A stretch of 64,000 nucleotides of DNA from Bicyclus anynana (taxonomy: Eukaryota > Arthropoda > Insecta > Lepidoptera > Nymphalidae). The DNA is taken from NCBI RefSeq assembly GCF_947172395.1, contig NC_069100.1:12862109-12926108 (forward strand). The letters run 5' to 3'. The translations under genes were made by a program, and so were the position numbers. Below the pieces are notes generated by a model. It searched no databases. It was not told the DNA's origin and worked only from the letters and a program-made list of their open reading frames with translations. Within the stretch, counting starts at the first letter, position 1, and each line of letters opens with the position of its first letter. This document shows, in pieces, positions 63,577 through 64,000 of the stretch.

Positions 63577-63902
63577 TGATTTTTTATTGTTTACAAGTTA
63601 GCCCTTGACTACAATCTCACCTGATGGTAAGTGATGATGTAGTCTTAGATGGAAGCGGGCTAACTTGTAAGGAGGAGGATAAAAATCCACACCCCTTTCG
63701 GTTTTTACACGGCATCGTACCGGAACGCTAAATCGCTTGGCGTTACGTCTTTGCCGGTAGGGTGGTAACTAGCCACGGCCGAAGCCTCCCACCAGCCTGA
63801 CCTGGACCAATTAAGAAAATCTCAATCTGCCCAGCCGGGGATCGGACCCAGGACCTCCGTTTAGTAAATTCACAGCGCATACCACTGCGCCACGGAGGCC
63901 GT
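63577..63902 (-). repeat. SINE family A, full length
   Basis: Minus strand head GACGGCCTCCGTGGCGCAGT, B box GGGTCCGATCCCC, complete body and tail. Inserted next to an RTE LINE copy. Confidence 0.88.
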
Positions 63903-64000
63903 CAAAAAAAAAGTCTAATTTAGCCTCCTTAAATGAGAGGGCATATGGACGTTAGAACCGCAATTCTGCTCCAATGCCGGTAGGCTTTAAAAGGCTATAC

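Overview
The window looks like gene-poor nuclear DNA of a moth or butterfly. The evidence is indirect: AT-rich sequence without long open frames apart from one retrotransposon, many copies of tRNA-derived SINEs and 5'-truncated RTE-type LINEs of a kind abundant in Lepidoptera, and many short Helitron-like elements with TC/CTAG ends (Lep1-like). I could not find a host protein-coding gene, a true tRNA or rRNA gene, or a CRISPR array. Family names below come from recognition of motifs and remembered consensus sequences, not from a database search.

Layout. 1-12 kb: SINE families A and B (often minus strand, two of them tandem dimers), Helitron-like elements, a 16-bp-TIR MITE (939-1350) and a TTAA-flanked MITE (3384-3516). 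12.5-14.5 kb: an AT-rich unclassified repeat. 16131-17786: a 1.66-kb foldback element with arms of about 560 bp, enclosing a spliced-looking 3' gene fragment. 18.8-24.3 kb: Helitron-like elements, a jockey-like LINE scrap, a TA-flanked MITE (20761-21148), RTE LINE copies with inverted 5' ends, and a SINE inserted in a SINE. 25-31 kb: Helitron-like fragments, another TTAA MITE directly followed by a hairpin MITE, and two adjacent perfect hairpins. 31993-37085: a SINE A split by two insertions, a complete Ty3/Gypsy retrotransposon (32091-36716, identical 463-bp LTRs, AAGTG target duplication) and a short poly(A) retroposon. 38473-41293: a 750-bp block with a 20-unit 23-bp tandem array, present twice 2071 bp apart with one difference seen. 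42-47 kb: Helitron-like elements, RTE LINE copies (one with a 124-codon open C-terminal frame) and a 160-bp palindrome. 48954-50323: an internally deleted piggyBac-like transposon with TTAA ends. 50-64 kb: scattered SINE, LINE and MITE copies and a GGGTAG-rich minisatellite.

How the parts relate. Almost everything recognisable is mobile DNA. The Gypsy element is the only one with a full set of pol enzymes, but its gag region looks too short for a capsid. SINEs and MITEs have no coding capacity and would depend on LINE, Helitron or piggyBac proteins supplied elsewhere. The points most worth following up are the foldback element with its spliced gene fragment, the recent duplication of the 23-bp array, the young Gypsy copy, and the inverted-repeat families with TTAA ends.
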